From Enterobacteriaceae bacterium 4M9 (lineage in GTDB: Bacteria > Pseudomonadota > Gammaproteobacteria > Enterobacterales > Enterobacteriaceae), in contig JAADJJ010000001.1 of assembly GCA_010092695.1 (NCBI GenBank), positions 4,092,001 through 4,156,000 on the forward strand: DNA of 64,000 nt, in the 5' to 3' direction. A program made the position numbers and the translations under genes. Each line of letters starts with the position of its first letter. Within the stretch, counting starts at the first letter, position 1. Shown in pieces: positions 18,056 to 25,783 of this stretch. A model generated the notes under the pieces. That model was not told the DNA's origin. It worked only from the letters and a program-made list of their open reading frames with translations, and ran no database searches.

Positions 18056-19147
18056 ATGTCCAGGAACTACCATATAGCAGTATTGCCGGGTGACGGCATC
18101 GGTCCGGAAGTAATGGCTCAAGCAATGAAAGTGCTGGATGCCGTACGCAAGCGTTTTGATATGCGCATCACCACCAGCGAGTATGATGTCGGTGGTGCCG
18201 CCATTGACCGCCAGGGCTCACCGCTGCCCGCAGCGACAGTTGAAGGCTGCGAGCAGGCAGACGCCATTCTGTTCGGCTCCGTCGGCGGCCCGAAGTGGGA
18301 GCACCTGCCGCCAGCCGAGCAGCCCGAGCGCGGTGCGCTGCTGCCGCTGCGTAAACACTTCAAATTATTCAGCAACCTGCGCCCTGCTCGTCTGTACCAG
18401 GGCCTGGAAGAGTTCTGCCCACTGCGTGCGGATATTGCCGCCAACGGCTTTGATGTCCTGTGCGTGCGCGAGCTTACCGGCGGCATCTATTTTGGTCAGC
18501 CGAAGGGCCGCGAAGGCAGCGGCATGTACGAAAAAGCCTACGACACCGAGGTTTATCACCGCTTTGAGATTGAGCGCATTGCACGCATCGCGTTTGAATC
18601 TGCGCGCAAACGCGGTAAGAAAGTCACCTCAATCGACAAAGCCAACGTGCTGCAAACTTCCGTACTGTGGCGCGAAATCGTCAGCGAAATCGGCAAAGAG
18701 TATCCGGACGTTGAGCTGGCACACATGTACATCGACAACGCCACCATGCAGTTGGTGAAAAACCCGGCGCAGTTCGACGTGCTGCTGTGCTCCAATCTGT
18801 TTGGTGACATCCTGTCTGACGAATGCGCGATGATAACCGGCTCAATGGGCATGCTGCCTTCTGCAAGCCTCAACGAACAAGGCTTTGGCCTGTATGAGCC
18901 AGCGGGCGGCTCTGCACCGGACATCGCCGGTAAAAACATCGCTAACCCCATTGCGCAAATCCTGTCGCTCTCGCTGCTGCTGCGCTACAGCCTGGATGCC
19001 GAAGAGGCCGCGCAGGCCATTGAGCGCGCCATCAACAAAGCGCTGGAAGAAGGTATTCGCACCAGCGATCTGGCGCGCGAAGGCAGCGCGACCAGTACAG
19101 AAGAAATGGGCGACATCGTTGCCCGCTATGTTGCAGAAGGGGTGTAA
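18056..19147 (+). CDS. leuB: LeuB, 3-isopropylmalate dehydrogenase
   Basis: NAD-dependent oxidative decarboxylation of 3-isopropylmalate to 2-oxoisocaproate. It is 363 residues, the E. coli length. It has the isocitrate/isopropylmalate dehydrogenase features LPGDGIGPEVM, GSVGGPKW, the substrate-binding Arg region RELTGGIYFG and the metal and NAD segment DILSDECAMITGSMGMLPSAS. It starts one base after the leuA stop and is followed 2 bases later by leuC. Confidence 0.98.
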   Translation: MSRNYHIAVLPGDGIGPEVMAQAMKVLDAVRKRFDMRITTSEYDVGGAAIDRQGSPLPAATVEGCEQADAILFGSVGGPKWEHLPPAEQPERGALLPLRKHFKLFSNLRPARLYQGLEEFCPLRADIAANGFDVLCVRELTGGIYFGQPKGREGSGMYEKAYDTEVYHRFEIERIARIAFESARKRGKKVTSIDKANVLQTSVLWREIVSEIGKEYPDVELAHMYIDNATMQLVKNPAQFDVLLCSNLFGDILSDECAMITGSMGMLPSASLNEQGFGLYEPAGGSAPDIAGKNIANPIAQILSLSLLLRYSLDAEEAAQAIERAINKALEEGIRTSDLAREGSATSTEEMGDIVARYVAEGV

Positions 19148-19149
19148 CC

Positions 19150-20550
19150 ATGGCGAAGACGTTATATCAGAAGTTATTTGACGCCCACGTGGTGTACGAA
19201 GCGCCGAACGAAACGCCGCTGCTGTATATCGACCGCCACCTGGTGCATGAAGTCACCTCACCGCAGGCGTTTGACGGCCTGCGCGCCCACGGGCGCAAAC
19301 TGCGCCAGCCGGGCAAAACCTTTGCCACAATGGACCACAACGTCTCTACCCAGACCAAAGACATCAACGCCAGCGGCGAGATGGCTCGCATTCAGATGCA
19401 GGAGTTGATGAAAAACTGCAAAGAGTTTGGCGTTGAGCTGTACGACCTGAACCATCCGTACCAGGGTATTGTGCACGTGATGGGACCGGAACAGGGTATT
19501 ACGCTGCCGGGCATGACTATCGTCTGCGGCGATTCCCATACCGCGACCCACGGCGCATTTGGCGCACTGGCGTTTGGTATCGGCACCTCTGAGGTTGAGC
19601 ACGTCATGGCAACCCAGACCCTGAAGCAGGGTCGCGCCAAAACCATGAAGATTGAAGTGACCGGCACCGCCGCTTCGGGTATTACTGCCAAAGACATCGT
19701 GCTGGCTATCATCGGTAAAACCGGTAGCGCGGGTGGCACCGGACATGTGGTGGAATTCTGCGGGCCGGCCATCCAGGCGCTGAGCATGGAAGGCCGTATG
19801 ACGCTGTGCAACATGGCTATCGAAATGGGAGCCAAAGCGGGGCTAGTCGCGCCGGATGACACCACATTCAACTATGTAAAAGGGCGTCGCCACGCGCCGA
19901 AGGGCCAGGACTGGGACGACGCGGTCGCCTACTGGAAGACCTTCCATACTGACGAAGGTGCATCGTTTGATACCGTCGTCACACTGCGCGCCGAAGACAT
20001 CGCGCCGCAGGTCACCTGGGGCACCAACCCAGGCCAGGTGATTTCCGTCACTGATATCGTGCCGGATCCGGCCTCGTTCAGCGACCCGGTTGAACGCGCC
20101 TCGGCTGAAAAAGCGCTGGCCTATATGGGCCTGCAGGCGGGCGTGTCACTCAAAGATGTCGCTATCGATAAAGTGTTTATCGGCTCATGCACCAACTCGC
20201 GCATTGAAGACCTGCGTGCCGCCGCTGCTATCGCCAAAGGGCGTAAAGTGGCACCTGGCGTGCTGGCGATGGTGGTGCCCGGCTCCGGCCCGGTAAAAGC
20301 GCAGGCTGAAGAAGAAGGCCTCGACAAAATCTTTATCGAAGCCGGTTTTGAATGGCGGTTGCCTGGTTGCTCCATGTGCCTGGCGATGAACAACGATCGC
20401 CTGAACCCCGGCGAGCGCTGCGCCTCGACCAGCAACCGTAACTTTGAAGGCCGTCAGGGGCGCGGTGGACGCACGCACCTGGTCAGCCCGGCAATGGCAG
20501 CAGCAGCAGCGGTCACCGGCCGTTTCGCCGACATCCGCGACATGAAATAA
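19150..20550 (+). CDS. leuC: LeuC, isopropylmalate isomerase large subunit
   Basis: Aconitase-family subunit that holds a [4Fe-4S] cluster and, with LeuD, converts 2- to 3-isopropylmalate. It is 466 residues as in E. coli. The cluster cysteines are visible in GSCTNSR (Cys about 347) and GCSMCLAMN (about 407-410). CGDSHTATHGAFG and the STSNRNFEGRQG segment are also family hallmarks. Confidence 0.98.
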   Translation: MAKTLYQKLFDAHVVYEAPNETPLLYIDRHLVHEVTSPQAFDGLRAHGRKLRQPGKTFATMDHNVSTQTKDINASGEMARIQMQELMKNCKEFGVELYDLNHPYQGIVHVMGPEQGITLPGMTIVCGDSHTATHGAFGALAFGIGTSEVEHVMATQTLKQGRAKTMKIEVTGTAASGITAKDIVLAIIGKTGSAGGTGHVVEFCGPAIQALSMEGRMTLCNMAIEMGAKAGLVAPDDTTFNYVKGRRHAPKGQDWDDAVAYWKTFHTDEGASFDTVVTLRAEDIAPQVTWGTNPGQVISVTDIVPDPASFSDPVERASAEKALAYMGLQAGVSLKDVAIDKVFIGSCTNSRIEDLRAAAAIAKGRKVAPGVLAMVVPGSGPVKAQAEEEGLDKIFIEAGFEWRLPGCSMCLAMNNDRLNPGERCASTSNRNFEGRQGRGGRTHLVSPAMAAAAAVTGRFADIRDMK

Positions 20551-20562
20551 GGAAGGAAAACC

Positions 20563-21168
20563 ATGGCAGAGAAATTCATTCAACACACCGGCCTGGTCGT
20601 CCCGCTGGATGCCGCGAACGTCGATACCGACGCCATTATCCCGAAGCAGTTTCTGCAAAAGGTGACGCGCACCGGCTTTGGCGCCCACCTGTTTAACGAC
20701 TGGCGTTTTCTGGATGATAAAGGCGAGCAGCCGAACCCGGAGTTCGTGCTGAACTTCCCTGAATACAAAGGCGCGTCGATTCTGCTGGCTCGTGAAAACT
20801 TCGGCTGCGGCTCCTCGCGCGAGCACGCGCCGTGGGCGCTGACCGACTACGGCTTCAAGGTAGTTATCGCACCAAGCTTCGCCGACATCTTCTACGGCAA
20901 TAGTTTCAACAACCAACTGCTGCCGGTCACGTTAAGTGACGCTGAGGTCGACGAGTTGTTCACACTGGTCCAGGCGAACCCGGGCATCCGTTTTGTGGTC
21001 GATCTGGAGTCGCAAACGGTACAGGCCGGCGAGAAAAGCTACAGCTTCAGCATTGATACCTTCCGCCGCCACTGCATGATGAATGGCCTCGACAGCATCG
21101 GTCTGACGTTGCAGCACGAAGACGCCATTGCGGCGTACGAAAAGAAACTGCCTGCTTTTATGCAATAA
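20563..21168 (+). CDS. leuD: LeuD, isopropylmalate isomerase small subunit
   Basis: Swivelling-domain subunit that completes the LeuCD active site. It is 201 residues as in E. coli. Motifs are NVDTDAIIPKQFL near the N terminus and the substrate-binding GCGSSREHAPWAL (about residues 83-95). A GGAAGGA ribosome site precedes the ATG. It is last gene of the operon and is followed by a strong terminator. Confidence 0.98.
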   Translation: MAEKFIQHTGLVVPLDAANVDTDAIIPKQFLQKVTRTGFGAHLFNDWRFLDDKGEQPNPEFVLNFPEYKGASILLARENFGCGSSREHAPWALTDYGFKVVIAPSFADIFYGNSFNNQLLPVTLSDAEVDELFTLVQANPGIRFVVDLESQTVQAGEKSYSFSIDTFRRHCMMNGLDSIGLTLQHEDAIAAYEKKLPAFMQ

Positions 21169-21184
21169 CTATGTGCTAACCTTC

Positions 21185-21217
21185 AGCCCTCTCTCATCCG
21201 GGAGAGGGCTTTTCTTT
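21185..21217 (+). terminator. leuABCD terminator
   Basis: A 9-bp stem (AGCCCTCTC/GAGAGGGCT, 8-base loop) followed by TTTTCTTT on the plus strand, 16 bases past the leuD stop. Its T tract overlaps the last bases of convergent setA. Confidence 0.88.
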
Positions 21218-22394
21218 ATACGTCTTTCACCCGCGCCGTCATCCACAGCGTCAAAAGCGAAACCCCAACAATCACCTGATACACTGCCGCGTGACCAAAA
21301 CGTTCGGCCACCGCTCCCTGTATCACGCCTGCCAGAATCACGCCGGTCGAAATACTGCTGGTAAACAGCGTGGTTGCCGAACCGGCGCGCCCTGGCATTA
21401 AGTCCTGGAACCACAGCATGCCAATCCCGGCAATAATGCCGATGAATACCGCGTTAAAGAACTGTAACGCCAGCAGCCCAGTCCGGCTTTGAAAGAACAG
21501 CAGACCAACGTAAAAAATCACGCCCGCCGTCACCGCCATCAGTACCATACGTTTTTTACCGACACGCTTAACGTAATAGCCTGCCAATAACATCGCCGGG
21601 ATTTCCAGTCCGGCCGCACAGCCCATTAATAGCCCGGCAAGCTTATCCGGCAGCCCCAAATCCTGGCTAATCCACAGCGGCATGTCGATGATATACATCG
21701 TGTTGCAGGTCCACATTAGCACCGAGGCAAGAAACAGCGTGCGCACGTTACTGTCACGCCAGCCGGTTGCATCTGTTATTGCGACACCTTCGGCCGGTTG
21801 CACGCGTTGAACCGACGGCAGCGCGAAAAACACCAGCGCCAGACTCACCACAAAAATTGCGGCAGCAATCAGGAACATGGTGGTGAAGCCGTAGTTGAGC
21901 GCCAGCGTGAACGCCAGCGGCGGCCCAATCACCCACGCCAGCGACAGCTGGGCGCGCATGACGGAACTGAACATCACCACTTCGCGTGCCGAGCTATCGG
22001 CATATTCGCGTGCCAGCGCAAAAACCTGCGGCATAGCGGTATTTGCCACCGCCGCAAGCAGTACGCCCAGAGTAATCAGCGTCAGATAATCGCGGTTAAA
22101 GGCAAACAGCAGGCTGTTGCCCACCGCCATCGCACAGCAAATCAAAATCAGCGAACGCCTGTCGCCGCGACTGTCTGAGCGCTTTGCCAGCCACAGGCTC
22201 ACCAGAATCCCGGCAACAGCGTTCACGGTATAAAACAGCCCAACCCAGAACGGACGCACCTGAACTTCTCGGGTCAAAAACAGACTCAGCGTTGGCATTT
22301 GCAGTGCACCTGCAACACCAATCATAAAAGAAACAGCCATAAAGGCGACGTACACCAGGTTAAGGCGCCTTCCTGTAGTCAAAAACCAGTGCAT
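21216..22394 (-). CDS. setA: SetA, sugar efflux transporter
   Basis: Major-facilitator sugar exporter of the SET family, with 12 predicted membrane segments. In E. coli it is co-transcribed with the small RNA SgrS and helps cells under glucose-phosphate stress. The chosen ATG (MHWFLTTGRRLN) follows an AGGGA ribosome site and gives 392 residues, the E. coli length; an in-frame start 10 codons upstream is less likely. Motifs are LWLAKRSDSRGDRR in the loop between helices 2 and 3 and WFQDLMPGRAGSATTLF. It lies just downstream of sgrS on the same strand. Confidence 0.95.
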   Translation of the reverse strand: MHWFLTTGRRLNLVYVAFMAVSFMIGVAGALQMPTLSLFLTREVQVRPFWVGLFYTVNAVAGILVSLWLAKRSDSRGDRRSLILICCAMAVGNSLLFAFNRDYLTLITLGVLLAAVANTAMPQVFALAREYADSSAREVVMFSSVMRAQLSLAWVIGPPLAFTLALNYGFTTMFLIAAAIFVVSLALVFFALPSVQRVQPAEGVAITDATGWRDSNVRTLFLASVLMWTCNTMYIIDMPLWISQDLGLPDKLAGLLMGCAAGLEIPAMLLAGYYVKRVGKKRMVLMAVTAGVIFYVGLLFFQSRTGLLALQFFNAVFIGIIAGIGMLWFQDLMPGRAGSATTLFTSSISTGVILAGVIQGAVAERFGHAAVYQVIVGVSLLTLWMTARVKDV

Positions 22395-22436
22395 AAAGAA
22401 TTCCCTGTTAACAGCGCAGCGCACAAAGCATAAACG

Positions 22437-22555
22437 AAAAAAGCCAGCAGTAAATTACTGCCGGCCGGTGAAAAGCACCAATACTCAGTCACACATGATG
22501 TTAGTCAACAGGCGAGCATGAACCGGGATATCGTTCATACGTCTTTGCTTTCATC
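22437..22555 (-). ncRNA. sgrS: SgrS, glucose-phosphate stress small RNA (short form)
   Basis: The 3' part carries the highly conserved ptsG-pairing stretch GTGTGACTGAGTATTGGTG (minus strand, 22476-22494). A small hairpin GGTGCTTTTCACC and an intrinsic terminator stem at 22443-22465 followed by six T residues come next. The 5' end is set at the GATGAAAGC that matches the E. coli transcript start, giving about 119 nt against about 227 nt in E. coli. The interval that in E. coli encodes the peptide SgrT is missing. It lies between divergent sgrR and setA as in E. coli. Confidence 0.9.
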
Positions 22556-22623
22556 ATGTTTGTATTCTTGCATAATATAGGGAAAGAAAAATTGATGACT
22601 TCAGCTAAAGGAGTTCCCCTTTT

Positions 22624-24282
22624 ATGCCGTCAGCCCGTCTGCAACAACAGTTCATCCGCCTGTGGCAGAGCTGCAATGGCGAGCCACAGGACACGACGCT
22701 CAGCGAACTGTCAGAACTGCTTAACTGCTCGCGCCGCCATATGCGTACGCTGCTTAACGCCATGCAGGAAAAAGGCTGGCTTAGCTGGCAGGCAGAAGCC
22801 GGACGCGGCAAACGCTCCAGGCTGACGTTTCTTTATACCGGGCTAACGCTACAGCAGGAGCGTGCTGAAGACCTGCTGGAGCAGGACCGCATCGACCAAC
22901 TGGTACAGTTAGTCGGTGATAAAGACGCGGTACGCCAGATGATTGTCTCACATCTGGGTCGTAGCTTTCGCCAGGGACGCCACATCCTGCGCGTGCTCTA
23001 CTATCGTCCTTTGCAAAACCTACTGCCCGGCTCCCCACTGCGCCGTTCAGAAACCCATATTGCCCGACAGATTTTCAGTGGGCTGACACGCATAAATGAG
23101 GAAAACGGGGAACCCGAAGCCGACATTGCCCACCACTGGCAGCAGCTTGGCGACACGCACTGGCGTTTTTTTCTGCGCCCCGGCATCCGTTTTCACCACG
23201 GGCGCGAACTGGACATGCTGGACGTTATCACCTCGCTGCAACGCATTATCGCCCTGCCGCTGTATGCGCACATTACGCGTATCGACTCGCCAACCGACTG
23301 GACGCTGGATATTCACCTTTCACAGCCCGATCGCTGGCTACCGTGGCTGATGGGCAACGTAACCGCCATGATTCTGCCGCGTGAATGGGGCGCTATCCCT
23401 AACTTTGCCAGCAAACCGGTCGGCACCGGCCCGTATGCGGTCGCGCGCAACAGCAGCAGCCAGCTGCGCATCCACGCCTTTGACGACTATTTTGGTTACC
23501 GCGCGCTGATTGACGAAGTTAATTTCTGGGTATTGCCAGAAATTGGCGAAGACCTCAGCCCCGGTGTGCAGCTTGAGGGCAACAGCGAGAGCGAAACAGC
23601 AGTAGAAAGTCGCCTCGAAGAGGGCTGCTACTACCTGCTGTTTGACACCCGCTCGCCGCTGGGTGCCAACGCCCAGTTGCGGCGTTGGCTAAGCCAGATC
23701 CTCTCACCAATTAACCTGATTTACCGTGCCGGAGAGCGTTATCAACGCTACTGGTTCCCGGCAAGCGGTCTGCTGCCGCGCTGGCATCACGCCCATCTAC
23801 CGCAGGACGTCGAAAAACCGGCCGGGCTGGAAAGTCTGACCATCACGTATTATCGCGACCACGTCGAGCACCGGGTACTGAGCGACATCTTCGCCCAACT
23901 GCTGGCCGAGCATGGTGTCACGCTCAAGGCCCAGGAGGTGGATTATGATGAATGGCACCGCGGCGAGGCCGTGAGCGATGTGTGGCTTAACAGCGCTAAT
24001 TTTACGCTACCGCTGGAGTTTTCTTTATTTGCGCATTTATATGAAATCCCGCTGCTGCAACGCTGCATTCCCGGCGACTGGCAGGGCGATGCCCGCAAGT
24101 GGCGAGCGGATGAGCTGGTACTGGCAGAGTGGTGCCAGCGGCTGATGGCCGAGCAGATGATTATGCCGCTGATTCACCACTGGCTGATGATTCAGGGCCA
24201 GCGCAGCATGCGCGGGGTGAGGATGAATACGCTGGGGTGGTTTGATTTTAAGTCGGCGTGGTTTGCGCCACCGGAAAACTAA
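22624..24282 (+). CDS. sgrR: SgrR, activator of sgrS
   Basis: Transcription factor that senses accumulated sugar phosphates and activates sgrS. It is 552 residues (E. coli 551). The N-terminal winged helix-turn-helix (about residues 1-80, including NCSRRHMRTLLNAMQEKGWL) is followed by a large domain resembling the substrate-binding SBP5 proteins of ABC transporters (TRINEENGEPEADIAHHWQ, PVGTGPYAV). The C terminus GQRSMRGVRMNTLGWFDFKSAW is almost identical to E. coli. It is divergent from sgrS-setA. Confidence 0.97.
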   Translation: MPSARLQQQFIRLWQSCNGEPQDTTLSELSELLNCSRRHMRTLLNAMQEKGWLSWQAEAGRGKRSRLTFLYTGLTLQQERAEDLLEQDRIDQLVQLVGDKDAVRQMIVSHLGRSFRQGRHILRVLYYRPLQNLLPGSPLRRSETHIARQIFSGLTRINEENGEPEADIAHHWQQLGDTHWRFFLRPGIRFHHGRELDMLDVITSLQRIIALPLYAHITRIDSPTDWTLDIHLSQPDRWLPWLMGNVTAMILPREWGAIPNFASKPVGTGPYAVARNSSSQLRIHAFDDYFGYRALIDEVNFWVLPEIGEDLSPGVQLEGNSESETAVESRLEEGCYYLLFDTRSPLGANAQLRRWLSQILSPINLIYRAGERYQRYWFPASGLLPRWHHAHLPQDVEKPAGLESLTITYYRDHVEHRVLSDIFAQLLAEHGVTLKAQEVDYDEWHRGEAVSDVWLNSANFTLPLEFSLFAHLYEIPLLQRCIPGDWQGDARKWRADELVLAEWCQRLMAEQMIMPLIHHWLMIQGQRSMRGVRMNTLGWFDFKSAWFAPPEN

Positions 24283-24348
24283 AACCGGCGGGCATCAAAA
24301 CAGCAGAGCAGAGACAAAAGCGCGAACGTGCTTGTATCTCTAACAGGA

Positions 24349-25485
24349 TTAGCGCATCAAAGACAGAACATTCTGCGGCACCTGATTAGCCTGTGCCAAC
24401 ACCGCCGTACCGGCCTGTTGCAGGATCTGAGCACGGCTCATGTTGGTCACTTCAACGGCATAGTCCGCATCCAGAATTCGCGAGCGGGACGCAGAAAGGT
24501 TACTCACGGTGCTGTCGATATTGTTGATAACGGAATCTAAACGATTCTGTACTGCCCCCAGCCCGGAACGTAGCGTATCAACCTGCGCGATGGCAGCATC
24601 TATGGTTGCCAGCAGGCCACCGGAATAGTCGCCACCGCCATCAGCAGAGCCATAGTCTTTGTCCAGCTGCTCTTTAAACTCATTGCTAACGGGCGTATAC
24701 CTTAGACCACCATCAAAGACTATTATTTCAGTGTAAGTATTCTCACCGGTAATCTCATCAGCCACCATACCGATATAGCGGGTCTGACCGTTATCATCAA
24801 TAATTTCAACAAGTCTGTCGTAATACCCTACCTGTTCTGACGATAGCGTGTGAGAGTACCCATCGGTGGTAATCACGTCACCACCAGCCAGTTCCTTGAC
24901 TTCAGTCAGGCCTGAATCGCCGCCCCCTGCGCCACTACCGCCGCCTGCACCCGGATTAACAACATTAAAACCACCCAGGTTCAGCGAGCCAGCGCTAATT
25001 TCATAAAGGTCGATTTCGATAACCTGACCATCGTGCGCACCGACCTGAATACTCAGCGTCTGATTTGCGCTCAACACCTTGACCCCATTGAACTCCGTCT
25101 GCTCAGCAATACGGTTGATTTCATCCAGACGCTGGTCAATTTCATTCTGTATAGACTGACGGTCAGATTCAGAGTTAGTCGCATTAAGTGACTGCACGGT
25201 TAAACGGCGAATATTTTGCAGGTTATCATTGATTTCGTTGAGGGCACCTTCGGTGGTCTGCGCCAGAGAAATGCCGTCGTTGGCATTACGGGCACCCTGG
25301 CTCAGACCATTGATGTTCGACGTGAAGCGGTTAGAAATGGCCTGGCCTGCGGCATCATCTTTAGCACTATTAATGCGCAGACCAGAGGAGAGACGCTCAA
25401 TAGAAGTCCCTAAAGCCGACTGAGAACGATTCATATTGTTCTGCGCCACCTGGGATAGCGTATTGGTATTAATAACCTGTGCCAT
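24349..25485 (-). CDS. Flagellin, isolated gene between sgrR and thiB
   Basis: Structural subunit of the flagellar filament, exported by the flagellar type III system. It is 378 residues. The conserved N-terminal D0/D1 part (MAQVINTNTLSQVAQNNMN to about residue 175) and C-terminal D1/D0 part (about 291-378, ending VPQNVLSLMR) are intact. The middle is a short variable domain (about 193-278) bounded by two glycine-rich linkers at 179-192 and 279-290. A good FliA-type promoter lies upstream. No other flagellar gene (fliD, fliS, hin, fljA) is in the window, and E. coli has no gene at this site. It is probably an additional flagellin to a fliC elsewhere. Central base composition looks lower in G+C than its neighbours, which suggests acquisition. 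Confidence 0.95.
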   Translation of the reverse strand: MAQVINTNTLSQVAQNNMNRSQSALGTSIERLSSGLRINSAKDDAAGQAISNRFTSNINGLSQGARNANDGISLAQTTEGALNEINDNLQNIRRLTVQSLNATNSESDRQSIQNEIDQRLDEINRIAEQTEFNGVKVLSANQTLSIQVGAHDGQVIEIDLYEISAGSLNLGGFNVVNPGAGGGSGAGGGDSGLTEVKELAGGDVITTDGYSHTLSSEQVGYYDRLVEIIDDNGQTRYIGMVADEITGENTYTEIIVFDGGLRYTPVSNEFKEQLDKDYGSADGGGDYSGGLLATIDAAIAQVDTLRSGLGAVQNRLDSVINNIDSTVSNLSASRSRILDADYAVEVTNMSRAQILQQAGTAVLAQANQVPQNVLSLMR

Positions 25486-25519
25486 TTTTATACACTCAGC
25501 TTGTTCTGAATTAGATCAT

Positions 25520-25546
25520 ATATCGGAGCAACCGAGGGTTACTTTA
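25520..25546 (-). promoter_or_regulatory. Sigma-28 (FliA) promoter for the orphan flagellin
   Basis: On the minus strand TAAAGTAA (25539-25546) and TCCGATAT (25520-25527) are separated by exactly 11 bp. The sigma-28 consensus is TAAAGTTT, 11 bp, GCCGATAA. It lies 34 bp upstream of the flagellin ATG, so the gene is likely expressed with the late flagellar regulon. Confidence 0.88.
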
Positions 25547-25583
25547 CATCTTCCAAAGAATATTTACTGAGTGGTGCAGGCTT

Positions 25584-25608
25584 GCTTCTCTTCCCCTTAA
25601 AGAGAAGC
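25584..25608. other. Unassigned hairpin between flagellin promoter and thi riboswitch
   Basis: A perfect 9-bp inverted repeat (GCTTCTCTT/AAGAGAAGC, 7-base loop) lies between the divergent flagellin promoter and the thiB leader. No T run follows on either strand, so it is not a standard terminator. Confidence 0.6.
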
Positions 25609-25637
25609 GAATGCTTCCTCCTGTGATACAAACTTAT

Positions 25638-25643
25638 TACAAT
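25638..25643 (+). promoter_or_regulatory. Probable -10 element of thiBPQ
   Basis: TACAAT lies a few bases before the TPP riboswitch, at the right distance for a transcript that starts at its 5' end. No good -35 is visible 16-18 bp upstream. Confidence 0.45.
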
Positions 25644-25649
25644 ACACGC

Positions 25650-25735
25650 CGTTCTCAACGGGGTGCCGCGTGATGCGCGCTGAGATAATACCCGTCGAAC
25701 CTGATCCGGATAACGCCGGCGAAGGGATTTGAGGT
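25650..25735 (+). ncRNA. TPP riboswitch (THI element) of thiBPQ
   Basis: All conserved pieces of the thiamine pyrophosphate aptamer are present in order: the GGGGTGCC helix strand, CTGAGA (25680-25685), ACCCG, GAACCTGATC (25697-25706), the GCCGGCGAAGGGA segment, and closing TTTGAG pairing with the initial CTCAA. It ends about 50 bases before the thiB start, so it probably controls translation initiation or early termination of the thiamine transporter mRNA when TPP is high. Confidence 0.96.
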
Positions 25736-25783
25736 CATCACTCACCTTTGCCTTCATGCTTAACTCCCCAAATGGAGCGCAAT

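Noticed and set aside
22501..22555. Small frames in the 5' half of sgrS as a possible sgrT
   Set aside because: They are 17 codons long, have no sequence resemblance to SgrT and no good ribosome site.
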